Positions 15,601 through 25,096 of a stretch of DNA of 32,444 bases are shown here, in pieces. Location of the stretch: contig JBBQKI010000024.1 of NCBI GenBank assembly GCA_038326725.1, positions 1 through 32,444 of the forward strand, written 5' to 3'. Every line of letters starts with the position of its first letter. The stretch's first letter is position 1. Made by a program: the position numbers and the translations under genes. The notes beneath the pieces are model-generated. The model was not told where the DNA came from, made no database searches, and saw only the letters and a list, made by a program, of their open reading frames with translations. Origin of the DNA: JBBQKI01 sp038326725. GTDB taxonomy: Bacteria > Bacteroidota > Bacteroidia > Flavobacteriales > Flavobacteriaceae.

Positions 15601-18450
15601 CTATTCTTCAACTGCTGCTAAAAGTAATTCTTTTTTAAGGAACCGAGCCGTATGGCTTTTTCTGCTTTCGGCCACTTCTTCTGGGGTTCCCAAGGCTAAA
15701 ATCTTTCCACCCTTGTTACCGCCCTCGGGGCCAATATCAATAATATGGTCAACGGTTTTGATTACATCCAAGTTGTGTTCTATAATCAATACGGTATTTC
15801 CCTTGTCCACCAATTTGTTTAAAACCAGCATCAGCACTCGAATATCCTCAAAATGCAGGCCAGTAGTTGGTTCATCCAAAATATAAAAAGTATTTCCCGT
15901 ATCGCGTTTTGAAAGTTCGGTGGCCAATTTTATTCGTTGAGCCTCGCCACCAGAAAGGGTAGTGGATTGTTGACCAAGGGTGATATAACCCAACCCAACG
16001 TCCTGAATGGTTTTTACTTTTCGGTATATTTTGGGAATATGTTCAAAGAATTCGCAAGCCTGGTCTATAGTCATTTCCAAAGCATCGGAAATTGATTTTC
16101 CCTTATAGCGTATTTCGAGGGTTTCACGATTAAATCGTTTTCCTTGACAGGTTTCGCATTCCACGTAAACATCGGGGAGGAAATTCATTTCTATTACGCG
16201 CAAGCCGCCACCTTTACAGGTTTCGCATCTTCCGCCTGCCACGTTGAAACTAAAACGCCCGGGCTTGTAGCCACGGATCATCGCTTCTGTTGCCTTGGCA
16301 AAAAGGTTGCGGATTTCGGAAAATAATCCCGTATAAGTTGCCGGATTGCTTCGGGGGGTGCGGCCAATGGGCGTTTGGTTAATATCGATCACTTTATCCA
16401 AATGTTCCAAGCCCACGATTTTTTTGTAAGGCATTGGTTTTTTTACCCCGTTGAAAAAATGGGCATTTAAGATAGGATAGAGGGTTTCGTTGATTAGGGT
16501 AGATTTGCCGCTGCCGGAAACCCCAGTGATTCCAATCATTTTGCCCAAGGGGAAAGTGATGGTCACATTTTTCAGGTTGTTTCCCGTGGCGCCGCTCAAA
16601 ATCATGGTTTTCCCATTTCCTTCCCTTCTATTTTTCGGGATCTCGATTTTCTTTGTCCCATTTAAAAAATCTGCGGTAAGGGTGTGTTGCGCATAGATTT
16701 GTTGGGGCGTACCTTCCGAAACTATTTCGCCGCCGTGCAAGCCGGCGGCAGGTCCCATGTCAATTACATAATCCGCGCTTTCTATCATTTCCTTGTCGTG
16801 TTCCACCACGATTACGGAATTGCCGATTTCCCTTAAATTTTTCAGGGAAAGGATCAATTTTTCATTGTCACGTTGATGCAAACCAATACTGGGTTCGTCC
16901 AAAATATAAAGCACGCCCACCAATTGTGATCCAATCTGGGTTGCAAGCCGGATCCGTTGTGCCTCGCCTCCCGAAAGTGATTTTGAGCTTCTGTCCAAAG
17001 CCAAGTACGTTAGGCCTACGTCCACCAAAAACTGCAAGCGGGTCCGGACTTCTTTCAAAATTTCAGAAGCAATGATTCGTTGGTTTCCAGAAAGGTCTTT
17101 TTCCAAATCCTTGAACCACGCAGCCAATTCCACAATGTCCATGTTCGAAAGCTCAGCAATGTTTTTACCGTTCACTTTGAAATAAAGCGATTCCTTCCTC
17201 AAGCGGGTTCCCTTACATTCTGGACAAGGAATTTTATCCATATATTCCTTTGCCCAACGGTGGAGCGAGGCAGATTCATTGGCATCAAAAGTATTTTGAA
17301 TGAAAGTTGCCACGCCTTCAAAATCAATTTTATAACTTCGGGTGATGCCCATTGCTTTAGAAAGCACATCGAATTTTTCATTTCCGCCATAAAAGATGAC
17401 TTCCTTGGCATTCTCAGGAATTTTTTCAAAGGGATCACTTAAACGGAATTGAAATCTTTCCGCGATAAGTTCCAATTGTTTAAAAATCCAATTTGATTTT
17501 TGGGGGCCGTGCGGTTCCAAAGCGCCTTGTTTTATAGATAGTTGGGAGTTGGGAACGATTTTTTGCAGGTTCACTTCATATAATTTTCCCAAACCTTTGC
17601 AATGTGGGCACATTCCTTTTGGGGAATTAAACGAAAAATTATTGGGCTCTGGATTTGGGTAAGAAATCCCACTTACCGGGCACATCAGCGATCGGCTGAA
17701 ATAGCGGACTTCCTCGGTTTCATTGTCCAAAACCATTAAAATATCGTCGCCATGATACATTGCCGTTACTATGGTGTCGTCAAGCCTTTTGGTATTTTCG
17801 TTTTCATTGGATACCACAAGCCTGTCCACCACGATTTCAATATCGTGGGTTTTGTAACGGTCCACTTTCATTCCTTTTATAATATCCCGCACTTCGCCAT
17901 TTACGCGGACTTTTATAAAACCTTGCTTTGCGATTTGTTCAAAAAGCTCTCTGTAATGCCCTTTTCGGGAACGTATTACCGGGGCCAAAATGCTCACTTT
18001 TTTCCCCGAAAAATCGGTGATTATAAGTTGTTTTATCTGCTCATCGGTGTAGCTCACCATTTTTTGCCCGGTGTTGTAGCTGTAAGCGTTGCTGGCACGG
18101 GCGTATAAAAGCCGGAGGAAATCGTAAATTTCGGTTATGGTGCCCACGGTGGAGCGGGGGCTTTTGCTGGTGGTTTTTTGCTCAATGGCAATTACAGGGG
18201 AAAGGCCTTCAATTTTATCCACATCGGGCCGTTCCAAACTGCCCAAAAATTGGCGTGCGTAGGCTGAAAAAGTTTCGATATATCGACGCTGTCCTTCGGC
18301 ATAAATAGTATTAAAAGCAAGGGAAGATTTGCCACTGCCCGAAAGACCGGTAATTACCACAAGCTTATCACGGGGGATACGAACATCAATATTCTTTAAA
18401 TTATGAACTCTTGCTCCAAAAACTTCAATAAAATCCTCATTTTTTGCCAT
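15601..18450 (-). CDS. uvrA: UvrA, excinuclease ABC subunit A
   Basis: DNA-damage recognition ATPase of nucleotide excision repair. With the ATG at 18448-18450 (MAKNEDFIEVFGARVHNLKN) it has 949 residues, the family's usual length. It shows two ABC modules: Walker A GLSGSGKSSLAF (about 35-46) and GVSGSGKSTLIN in the second half, signatures LSGGEAQRIRLATQ and LSGGEAQRIKLATE, and the zinc modules CPHCKGLGK / CPECKGTR and CETCKGGG / CETCQGKR. A TTG three codons earlier could also start the frame, but a TACCTTTG promoter box covers it, so the ATG is preferred. It probably heads an operon with the LOG and peptidase-like genes. Confidence 0.97.
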   Translation of the reverse strand: MAKNEDFIEVFGARVHNLKNIDVRIPRDKLVVITGLSGSGKSSLAFNTIYAEGQRRYIETFSAYARQFLGSLERPDVDKIEGLSPVIAIEQKTTSKSPRSTVGTITEIYDFLRLLYARASNAYSYNTGQKMVSYTDEQIKQLIITDFSGKKVSILAPVIRSRKGHYRELFEQIAKQGFIKVRVNGEVRDIIKGMKVDRYKTHDIEIVVDRLVVSNENENTKRLDDTIVTAMYHGDDILMVLDNETEEVRYFSRSLMCPVSGISYPNPEPNNFSFNSPKGMCPHCKGLGKLYEVNLQKIVPNSQLSIKQGALEPHGPQKSNWIFKQLELIAERFQFRLSDPFEKIPENAKEVIFYGGNEKFDVLSKAMGITRSYKIDFEGVATFIQNTFDANESASLHRWAKEYMDKIPCPECKGTRLRKESLYFKVNGKNIAELSNMDIVELAAWFKDLEKDLSGNQRIIASEILKEVRTRLQFLVDVGLTYLALDRSSKSLSGGEAQRIRLATQIGSQLVGVLYILDEPSIGLHQRDNEKLILSLKNLREIGNSVIVVEHDKEMIESADYVIDMGPAAGLHGGEIVSEGTPQQIYAQHTLTADFLNGTKKIEIPKNRREGNGKTMILSGATGNNLKNVTITFPLGKMIGITGVSGSGKSTLINETLYPILNAHFFNGVKKPMPYKKIVGLEHLDKVIDINQTPIGRTPRSNPATYTGLFSEIRNLFAKATEAMIRGYKPGRFSFNVAGGRCETCKGGGLRVIEMNFLPDVYVECETCQGKRFNRETLEIRYKGKSISDALEMTIDQACEFFEHIPKIYRKVKTIQDVGLGYITLGQQSTTLSGGEAQRIKLATELSKRDTGNTFYILDEPTTGLHFEDIRVLMLVLNKLVDKGNTVLIIEHNLDVIKTVDHIIDIGPEGGNKGGKILALGTPEEVAESRKSHTARFLKKELLLAAVEE

Positions 18451-18456
18451 AGTTTG

Positions 18457-18464
18457 CAAAGGTA
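18457..18464 (-). promoter_or_regulatory. -7 box of uvrA
   Basis: Read on the minus strand this is TACCTTTG, an exact TAnnTTTG match, six bases before the chosen uvrA ATG. The nearest TTG upstream is about 25 bases away, longer than usual, so the -33 element is uncertain. If used, the transcript would be nearly leaderless. Confidence 0.4.
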
Positions 18465-18525
18465 CTCTTTCAGTTTAGAATTTAAAAACCAAATTCCAAA
18501 TTCCAAAACCCAATCTTAACTTAAT

Positions 18526-19107
18526 CTATGCAAAATCAAAATTTTTGCAGTACAACTCCAATTCTTTAAAAAATGAAGTGAATTCTGCTTCAAATTGGGG
18601 ATAAAATTTTTCGAGTTCCACCACTGCCAAATTCATTTTTGATTGGTGTCTTGTACGGATGTTCATTTGATTCAAAATAATGCCAATGCCCGAAATGGTC
18701 CGGTAGCTTAACAACCAATTATCCTTTATCATATAAGGCATAAAACGCTGAATATTAGCGGGGAGGGTTTCAAAATCCCTGCGGAGCAGTTCATAAAAAT
18801 CGGATATGTAATCTTCTAAATTTTGCGAATGGTATTGTTCCCAGTTTTTCGCTAAAAAATGGTCATAAAACATGTCGACGATTACCCCGCTGTAATGGCC
18901 GTAACTTTCGTGAAGCCGTGCCGTGCTTTTTCGAACAGTGGGATGTTGGTCTGTAAAAGTATCGATAGCGCGGTGAAGGATTATGCCCTTTTGGATTTCG
19001 GGAGGATATTTAAGGTAACCTTTACCTTTGATGCCATCGGCTATGAAGTTGCCAATAATGATGTTCTCGTTTTCCCCCGAAAGGTAGATGTGTGCCAAAA
19101 AGTTCAT
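18526..19107 (-). CDS. ACP phosphodiesterase-like protein (AcpH/DUF479)
   Basis: The 193-residue protein matches the AcpH family, distantly related to HD phosphohydrolases, whose E. coli member removes the phosphopantetheine arm from acyl carrier protein. The family pattern is plain: MNFLAHIYLSG (1-11), IIGNFIADGIKGKGYLKYPPEIQKGIILHRAIDTFTDQHP (about 17-56), YSGVIVDMFYDHFLA (about 72-86). The conserved His and Asp residues are present. It is cytosolic. It is divergent from the acyltransferase gene across a 40-base spacer. The true substrate in Bacteroidota has not been shown. Confidence 0.88.
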   Translation of the reverse strand: MNFLAHIYLSGENENIIIGNFIADGIKGKGYLKYPPEIQKGIILHRAIDTFTDQHPTVRKSTARLHESYGHYSGVIVDMFYDHFLAKNWEQYHSQNLEDYISDFYELLRRDFETLPANIQRFMPYMIKDNWLLSYRTISGIGIILNQMNIRTRHQSKMNLAVVELEKFYPQFEAEFTSFFKELELYCKNFDFA

Positions 19108-19147
19108 TTAATAAATATATGTAATTTTAAACTCTAAAATTTAAAAT

Positions 19148-20218
19148 TTGGATAGGCTTCCCAATTTGGACCCGTTACGATTTTTTTTGGCCACAATGGT
19201 TTTATTATATCATTTGCCACAATTGTGCAAAAATCAAGGGTTACCTTTTTTTGACGGCCTTCCCATTTTTCATCGGGGGATTGAAGCTGTTTACATGTTT
19301 TTTGTTTTGAGCGGTTTTTTGATTATTCGTTTGATTTATAAATCAAAACTTCGTGATACTTTTTCAATAAAGGATTTTTATGTACGGCGGGTTTTGAGGA
19401 TATTTCCTTTGTATTATTTAGTGTTGATTTTCGGGCTTTTGTTTTATAATGTTCTCTTGCCTTTTTTGGGAATTCCTTTTCCAATAAATTATACCATTGG
19501 AGAAGCCCTACTGTACAATTTGTTGTTTTTACCCAACGTTTTCGCAAAAGTTTATGAACCGGGAGGCATATTGGAAATTCTTTGGTCCATCGGAATCGAG
19601 GAACAGTTCTACCTCATTATTGCGCCTCTTTTGTTTTTTATTAAAACCAAATGGATACTTCGATCTTTGAGCGTCCTTTTGATACTATATTTTTTAATAT
19701 TTCACGTCGAATATTTTAATTTTTTGCAGAAGTATTTCTTCGTTTTTTTCTTTTTGTTTTTTGGGGGTGTTGTTGCTATTTTGGAGGAAAAGGGAAAACT
19801 TCAATTTTTGAAGGTTACAGGCTGGATTCCCACTATCATATTTTTGGCCACGCTACTTTATTTCACGACTAATATTTTTATGTTTGAAACTCTTTGGCAA
19901 CGTAATTTGTTGACCTGCATATTGTTCGGGCTTTTCATTCATACACTGTGTTTTAATAATAAAGGATTCGAATTAAAAAATCCTTTGCTGCACCATTTCG
20001 GCGCAATTTCTTATGGTATTTATATGTACCACGCCATTGTTCTGAATTTGGTGGTATTTTTGTTTTTAAATTTGAGAATACTCCAAAATTTCAATGATAC
20101 ATTTATTATTATATTAATAAACTTGGTCTGTTTGGCGTTGACGCTTTTATTTGCCCACTTATCATATACTTATTTTGAACTTTACTTTTTAAAACTTAAA
20201 AACAAATTCAGAAAATGA
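19148..20218 (+). CDS. Acyltransferase-3 family membrane protein
   Basis: The 356 residues hold about ten hydrophobic segments and the hallmarks of acyltransferase family 3 (Pfam PF01757): LPNLDPLRFFLATMVLLYH at the N-terminus with the conserved Arg and His, VYMFFVLSGFLIIRLIY (about 49-65), RRVLRIFPLYYLVL, and WSIGIEEQFYLI. These inner-membrane enzymes O-acylate sugars of surface polysaccharides or lipids; the acceptor is unknown. The start is TTG (19148-19150): an in-frame TAA lies at 19142-19144 and the next ATG (M16) would remove conserved residues. It overlaps glmM by four bases (ATGA), so the two are translationally coupled. Confidence 0.88.
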   Translation: MDRLPNLDPLRFFLATMVLLYHLPQLCKNQGLPFFDGLPIFHRGIEAVYMFFVLSGFLIIRLIYKSKLRDTFSIKDFYVRRVLRIFPLYYLVLIFGLLFYNVLLPFLGIPFPINYTIGEALLYNLLFLPNVFAKVYEPGGILEILWSIGIEEQFYLIIAPLLFFIKTKWILRSLSVLLILYFLIFHVEYFNFLQKYFFVFFFLFFGGVVAILEEKGKLQFLKVTGWIPTIIFLATLLYFTTNIFMFETLWQRNLLTCILFGLFIHTLCFNNKGFELKNPLLHHFGAISYGIYMYHAIVLNLVVFLFLNLRILQNFNDTFIIILINLVCLALTLLFAHLSYTYFELYFLKLKNKFRK

Positions 20219-21609
20219 CATTAATAAAATCAATATCCGGGATCCGTGGCACTATTGGCGGCGAACAGGGTGATAACTTAACCCCAATTGATGCGGTGAA
20301 ATATGCCGCTGCCTACGGCAGTTGGGTGAAACAACAGCGAAATAAAGAAGATTATCGAATTGTGGTGGGTCGCGATGCAAGAATTTCCGGCGAAATGATG
20401 CAACAATTAGTGATGAATACTTTGGTGGGAATGGGAATCAATGTTGTGGATTTGGGACTTTCAACCACGCCAACTGTTGAAATGGCCGTAACGATGGAAC
20501 ATGCCGATGGTGGGATTATTTTAACCGCCAGTCACAACCCCAAACAATGGAATGCGCTGAAATTGCTGAACAACAAAGGCGAATTTTTGGATGCCGACGC
20601 AGGGCAGGAAATATTGAATATAGCCGAAAGCGGGAACATTAATTTTGCAGAAGTTGATCATTTGGGGGAAATCAATAAAAACGATGCCTACATCGATATG
20701 CATATCGATGAAATATTGGATTTACCCTTGGTAAATGTTGAAGCTATAAAAAAGGCCAAATTTAAAGTCGTGGTGGATGCCGTGAATTCCACAGGTGGGA
20801 TTGCCGTGCCGTTATTGCTGGAAATTTTAGGGGTTCAAACCGTTAAAATCCATTGTATTCCCAATGGGGAATTTCCTCACAACCCCGAGCCTTTAAAGGA
20901 ACATTTGGGGGATTTGATGGGAAAAGTGCTTTCGGAAAAAGCGGATTTCGGAATCGTGGTGGACCCGGATGTGGACAGGCTTGCCTTTGTAGATGAAAAA
21001 GGCGAAATGTTCGGCGAAGAATACACCCTAGTTGCGGTGGCGGATTATATTTTGAAAAACACACCGGGAAATACGGTTTCCAATATGTCTTCTTCCCGGG
21101 CACTTCGGGATGTTACGCAAAAACATGGCGGCTCCTATTCGGCTGCGGCGGTGGGCGAAGTGAACGTGGTTCAAAAAATGAAAGAAACCAATGCCATTAT
21201 TGGAGGTGAAGGAAATGGGGGGATTATTTACCCGAAACTGCATTACGGCCGGGATAGTTTGGTGGGGATTGCCCTTTTCTTGAGCCATTTGGCAGAAGAA
21301 GGAATTTCGGTTAGTGAGCTTCGGAAAACCTATACTTCTTATTTTATGAGCAAAAAGAAAATTGAATTGACCCCCCAATTGGATGTCGACGCTATTTTAA
21401 AAGCAATGCAAAAAAAATATGCTTCCGAAGAAGTAAACACCATTGATGGGGTAAAAATAGATTTTGCTGAAAACTGGGTGCATTTAAGAAAATCCAATAC
21501 CGAGCCAATCATTAGAATTTACACCGAAGCCAAATCGCAGGAAGAGGCGGATGCTTTGGCCGATAAAATAATTTTTGAAATAAAAGAAGTGGCTGAAAAA
21601 ATTAGTTGA
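20215..21609 (+). CDS. glmM: Phosphoglucosamine mutase
   Basis: The 464-residue protein is an alpha-D-phosphohexomutase; length and motifs fit GlmM, which converts glucosamine-6-phosphate to glucosamine-1-phosphate for UDP-GlcNAc, and thus peptidoglycan and lipid A. Seen: SISGIRGTIGGE (6-17), the phosphoserine loop TASHNP with S106, the metal loop DPDVDR (about 249-254), the sugar loop GEGNGG and the phosphate-binding end RKSNTEPIIRIY. A phosphomannomutase activity cannot be excluded by eye. The ATG overlaps the stop of the preceding acyltransferase. Confidence 0.9.
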   Translation: MTLIKSISGIRGTIGGEQGDNLTPIDAVKYAAAYGSWVKQQRNKEDYRIVVGRDARISGEMMQQLVMNTLVGMGINVVDLGLSTTPTVEMAVTMEHADGGIILTASHNPKQWNALKLLNNKGEFLDADAGQEILNIAESGNINFAEVDHLGEINKNDAYIDMHIDEILDLPLVNVEAIKKAKFKVVVDAVNSTGGIAVPLLLEILGVQTVKIHCIPNGEFPHNPEPLKEHLGDLMGKVLSEKADFGIVVDPDVDRLAFVDEKGEMFGEEYTLVAVADYILKNTPGNTVSNMSSSRALRDVTQKHGGSYSAAAVGEVNVVQKMKETNAIIGGEGNGGIIYPKLHYGRDSLVGIALFLSHLAEEGISVSELRKTYTSYFMSKKKIELTPQLDVDAILKAMQKKYASEEVNTIDGVKIDFAENWVHLRKSNTEPIIRIYTEAKSQEEADALADKIIFEIKEVAEKIS

Positions 21610-21690
21610 TGGTTGTTGGTTGATGGTTGATGGTTGATGACTTTTAGTTCTGGGTCCCCATTCTTAATTCTCAATTCCTAATTTTTATTC
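21605..21690. repeat. Tandem GGTTGAT repeats between convergent genes
   Basis: The spacer between glmM and the acyltransferase gene begins with about five imperfect GGTTGAT units (21605-21640) and continues with ATTCTTAATTCTCAATTCCTAATT (about 21661-21684), which reaches the end of the acyltransferase gene. No stable terminator hairpin is visible. Confidence 0.55.
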
Positions 21691-22553
21691 CTGAGTTTCC
21701 AGCGTTTGTGGGACCACAAATAATGTTCGGGGGTTTCACGGATTTGTTTTTCTAGTTCGTTCAAAAACATTCGGGTGATTTCAAAATCCGGGTATTCTTT
21801 TGGATTATCAGCCAACGGTACAAATGCTGATGAATAATAACCGCGCTTCACTTTTTTCACTTTAAAATACATTACTGCAAAATCCAATCGTTTGGCGAGC
21901 TCTTCGGTACCGGTGAAAACCGGGACGTCGATACCCATAAAAGTATCACGATGTTTAAAATTGCCTTGTTTCGGGGTTTGGTCGGAAAGGATATAAGTTG
22001 CGGTTTTAATTCCTTTTTTGGAACTTCGAAAGAGGTCGATTACTATTTGTTTATTGGAAACAATGGTCCCCCCAAAGCGTTCACGTATCCTTTTAACCAA
22101 CCCATCAAAATAAGGATTGTCCAATGGTTTGTAAACAGCATACGCTTGATGCGGCATCATCTTGCTTAACAAACAACTCCATTCCCAATTGGCGTAATGA
22201 CCGGCGGAAACAAGAATGCTACGGTCTTTCTCAAAATAAGGGTCCAAGATTTCAAGATTTTCAACCTGAAAACGTTTTCTTAATTCCGCTTCCGAAATGG
22301 TGAGGGTTTTTATGGTTTCAAAAATAAGGTCGCAAAAGTGCTGAAAGAATTTTTTTGCAATGCTATTTATTTCCGATTCCGTTTTTTCGGGAAAAACCAG
22401 TGCCAAATTCCCTTTGACAACTTTTTTCCTATAACCGAAAATATAATAAATAAGAATAAATAAAAACGTGGATTTTACATACAATACGCGGAACGGAAGG
22501 ATGGAAACAAGCCAGAGGAGGGGATATACTAAAAGATAAACTAACCGTTGCAT
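21678..22553 (-). CDS. LpxL/HtrB-type lipid A acyltransferase
   Basis: This is a lysophospholipid/lipid A late acyltransferase (Pfam PF03279). With the ATG at 22551-22553 it has 291 residues, beginning MQRLVYLLVYPLLWLVSILPF, a membrane anchor typical of the family. An ATG 19 codons earlier is possible, but a TAGTTTTG promoter box sits between the two. The catalytic motif is HYANWEW (H119, E124 from the chosen start), the Bacteroidota form of HxxxxD/E; further conserved parts are YAVYKPLDNPYFDGLVKRIRERFGG and the C-terminal WSHKRWK. It acts at the inner membrane, adding a secondary acyl chain to lipid A or making an aminolipid. Divergent from the rhomboid gene. Confidence 0.88.
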   Translation of the reverse strand: MQRLVYLLVYPLLWLVSILPFRVLYVKSTFLFILIYYIFGYRKKVVKGNLALVFPEKTESEINSIAKKFFQHFCDLIFETIKTLTISEAELRKRFQVENLEILDPYFEKDRSILVSAGHYANWEWSCLLSKMMPHQAYAVYKPLDNPYFDGLVKRIRERFGGTIVSNKQIVIDLFRSSKKGIKTATYILSDQTPKQGNFKHRDTFMGIDVPVFTGTEELAKRLDFAVMYFKVKKVKRGYYSSAFVPLADNPKEYPDFEITRMFLNELEKQIRETPEHYLWSHKRWKLRNKN

Positions 22554-22567
22554 ATTATGATTTACGG

Positions 22568-22575
22568 CAAAACTA
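22568..22575 (-). promoter_or_regulatory. -7 box of the LpxL-type gene
   Basis: On the minus strand this reads TAGTTTTG, an exact TAnnTTTG match, 14 bases before the preferred ATG at 22553 and inside the alternative longer frame. It supports the shorter start. No well-spaced TTG was found upstream. Confidence 0.35.
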
Positions 22576-22618
22576 ACTAAATTTATTGCATTAATAATTT
22601 TCAAACCCATTTTGCCCT

Positions 22619-23269
22619 ATGCAAAACCTTCATATTGCCACCATTGTTATTATTGCGGCCAATGTCATAATTTCCATAAAAGGGTTTAACGACTTTAGCT
22701 TTTTTGAAAAATACAAGTTCAACATTGCGGGAATCCGTCGTGGGGAACAGATACGGATGTTCAGTTCCGGATTTTTGCATGCGGATTTTTCACATTTGCT
22801 GTTCAATATGCTTACGCTTTATTTTTTTGCCCACGTGGTAATTGGGCAAGTTGGCGCGCCAAAATTCATAGTTATTTATATCATCAGCCTGCTTTTGGGG
22901 AACTTGTTCTCATTTTATTTTCATAAAAACGAATATCATTACAGTGCTGTCGGTGCGAGCGGGGCTGTTATGGGTATATTGTATTCCGCCATTTTGTTTT
23001 ATCCCGATATGGGGCTTTACCTTTTCTTTATTCCCATTGCAATCCCGGCTTATATTTTTGGGCTGGCATATTTGTTGTATTCCATTTACGGGATGAAAAA
23101 ACAATTAGGGAATATCGGCCACGATGCTCATATTGGCGGGGCGGTTGGAGGGTATGCTTTAACGCTATTGTTTGCGCCTTGGTTGTTTCAAACCCAATTA
23201 TGGATTGTTATACTTTTGATAATACCGATCATTATTTTATTTATAATGCATAAACTTGGAAAAATTTAA
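22619..23269 (+). CDS. Rhomboid-family intramembrane serine protease
   Basis: The 216-residue protein has six or seven hydrophobic segments and all rhomboid hallmarks: HADFSHLLFNMLTLYFF (loop L1/TM2, H59 and N63), the nucleophile motif GASGAVMG with Ser114, and the catalytic His in HDAHIGGAVGG (His171). It cleaves membrane-protein substrates within or near the bilayer; the substrate is unknown. It is preceded by a divergent lipid A acyltransferase and followed 31 bases later by the SIMPL-domain gene, probably in one transcript. Confidence 0.93.
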   Translation: MQNLHIATIVIIAANVIISIKGFNDFSFFEKYKFNIAGIRRGEQIRMFSSGFLHADFSHLLFNMLTLYFFAHVVIGQVGAPKFIVIYIISLLLGNLFSFYFHKNEYHYSAVGASGAVMGILYSAILFYPDMGLYLFFIPIAIPAYIFGLAYLLYSIYGMKKQLGNIGHDAHIGGAVGGYALTLLFAPWLFQTQLWIVILLIIPIIILFIMHKLGKI

Positions 23270-23300
23270 ACTGAAACAATAAAACCCAAATTCAATACTT

Positions 23301-23984
23301 ATGAAAACCCTAACCACTTTTTTGATTTTATTAATGACTATGACAATATTTGCTCAAACCCAAATAGCATCCACGGTTGATGTTACGGGTGAAGGCATCG
23401 TGCTTGTTGTGCCGGATGAAGTAACCGTTATGCTTCGGATTGAAAATACCGGTAAAATTGCAAAAGAACTTAAAACCCAAAACGATAAAATAGTAAATGA
23501 TGTTTTGAAATTTATAAAATCCATGGGCATTGCTGATAAGGACGTGAAAACAGAATACATTACATTGGGCAAAAACTATGAATACGACACAAAAACCTAT
23601 AGTTATGCAGCAAACCAATCAATTTCGGTGAAACTTCGCGATTTAAAGAAATATGAATCGTTGATGGATGGCTTGCTTGAAAGTGGGATAAACCGGATTG
23701 ACGGGATTACATTTTCTTCTTCAAACAAAGCGGCGTTGGAATCTGAAGCCCGAAGAAAAGCGGTGGAAAATGCAAAATTGAAAGCCACGGAATATGCCTC
23801 GGCTTTGAACCAAACCATTGGGAAAGCAATGAAAATCAGTGAATTCAGTCAAGCTGAAGGACCGCAGCCCTATTTTAAAAATGCGATGATGTCCCGCGAT
23901 TCTTCCGAATCTGGTTCGCAAAGTATTGCTTTGGGCGAAATGGAAATCCGCACTACCGTAAACGTGAGTTTTTTCCTGTATTAA
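23301..23984 (+). CDS. SIMPL-domain (DUF541) exported protein
   Basis: The 227 residues start with a signal peptide (MKTLTTFLILLMTMTIFA, cut before QTQ) and are otherwise one SIMPL domain (Pfam PF04402): VTGEGIVLVVPDEVTVML near the start, IADKDVKTEYITLGKNYEYD in the middle and ARRKAVENAKLKATEYASALNQTIG towards the end. Related proteins (YggE, BP26) are periplasmic and linked to oxidative-stress resistance or oligomeric channels; function is not firm. It follows the rhomboid gene. Its stop codon shares a TTAA with the stop of the convergent TlpA-like gene. Confidence 0.92.
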   Translation: MKTLTTFLILLMTMTIFAQTQIASTVDVTGEGIVLVVPDEVTVMLRIENTGKIAKELKTQNDKIVNDVLKFIKSMGIADKDVKTEYITLGKNYEYDTKTYSYAANQSISVKLRDLKKYESLMDGLLESGINRIDGITFSSSNKAALESEARRKAVENAKLKATEYASALNQTIGKAMKISEFSQAEGPQPYFKNAMMSRDSSESGSQSIALGEMEIRTTVNVSFFLY

Positions 23985-25096
23985 TTTTCTCCTAAAAGGG
24001 AAGCAATTTTCGCTTCCAAGGCAGGGCCACGAAGATTTTTATCGATAATGTTGCCATTCTCGTCCAATAAAAAAGTGGCGGGAATAGAGCGCACATTATA
24101 CATTTGCGCAATGGGGTCTTGCCAAAACTGAAGATTTGAAACGTGGTGCCAATCCATTTTATCATCTTTTATGGCTTGGATCCATTTTTCTTTTCCGTCC
24201 GCTTTATCCAAAGAAACACTTATTATGTTTAAACCTTTGTCGTGATATTTGTTGTAAACATTTACCACATTAGGGTTTTCCACCCTGCATGGCCTGCACC
24301 ATGAGGCCCAAAAATCGATAATTGTATATTTACCCATGGCATCTTTAAGGGACATGGTTCCCCCGGTTGGAGTGGGGGCGCTAAAATCCGGTGCAAGGCT
24401 TCCAATCTCGGCTTTTTGAAGCATTTCCAAACTCGACTTTAATTGGACTGCCAAGTCCGATGATGCCATTTTGGGGTTTAAACCGTTCACGATTTCCGTT
24501 GCTTCCGACGGGGTAATTTCTTTACGGTTCAGCATTTCGGAAAGCAGCATTAATGAAAAAAGTGAATTAGTGTTTTCTTTTACATATTTGGTTTTATATG
24601 CATTCTCTTCCGCGACCAAACCTATATTTTCAGCCTTAAGCGCAGCAATCGTTTGGGTATCTTGTTTCTGAGAGGCTTGTTTAAAAAGCTCAATTTTTGA
24701 TTCCTTTACTTTTTTGAATTCCACCATTTTCTTGGAAAAACCGGCATAGGATTCGTTTTGTTTGCCGCCGCTCACCGTCGAGGAATATATACTGTCCTTA
24801 TACAATGTAACTTTCATGTCCTCATTTTCGGGGAAATAAATCACCGTCCCATTGGTGCCATTTGGTCTTAAAAAATTCAGGGACTCTTCTTCGGTTTTTG
24901 CATATTCTGCTGAAAATTTCCCTTCGGTAACAATAAGGGTGTCGATCACTTTGGGCTGATTGTTTTCCACTACATATACATGGATTTCAGTGCCATCGGC
25001 AAAGCCAAGGGCATCACCTTCCAGTTTGAAAGTATTGGAATCTTTATTGCAGGAAAATAAAACGAAGAAAATGGAAAGAAAAGCTATGGATTTCAT
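23981..25096 (-). CDS. TlpA-like thioredoxin lipoprotein with N-terminal DUF4369-like domain
   Basis: A 371-residue periplasmic lipoprotein: lipobox VLFSC with Cys16. Residues about 20-115 form the all-beta DUF4369-like domain (FKLEGDALGFADGTEIHVYV). A helical section (about 120-225) follows, then a thioredoxin domain from about 233 (APDFSAPTPTGG) with the redox motif WASWCRPCR (C267, C270) and the cis-proline in VRSIPATFLLD. Such proteins reduce disulfides in the cell envelope, for example in cytochrome maturation or general thiol control. No specific partner is next to it. The gene ends in a four-base overlap with the SIMPL gene. Confidence 0.93.
   Translation of the reverse strand: MKSIAFLSIFFVLFSCNKDSNTFKLEGDALGFADGTEIHVYVVENNQPKVIDTLIVTEGKFSAEYAKTEEESLNFLRPNGTNGTVIYFPENEDMKVTLYKDSIYSSTVSGGKQNESYAGFSKKMVEFKKVKESKIELFKQASQKQDTQTIAALKAENIGLVAEENAYKTKYVKENTNSLFSLMLLSEMLNRKEITPSEATEIVNGLNPKMASSDLAVQLKSSLEMLQKAEIGSLAPDFSAPTPTGGTMSLKDAMGKYTIIDFWASWCRPCRVENPNVVNVYNKYHDKGLNIISVSLDKADGKEKWIQAIKDDKMDWHHVSNLQFWQDPIAQMYNVRSIPATFLLDENGNIIDKNLRGPALEAKIASLLGEN

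Noticed and set aside
22554..22610. Longer N-terminus for the LpxL-type acyltransferase
   Set aside because: The added 19 residues do not resemble the family start, contain a consensus promoter box, and would leave 8 bases to the divergent rhomboid gene.
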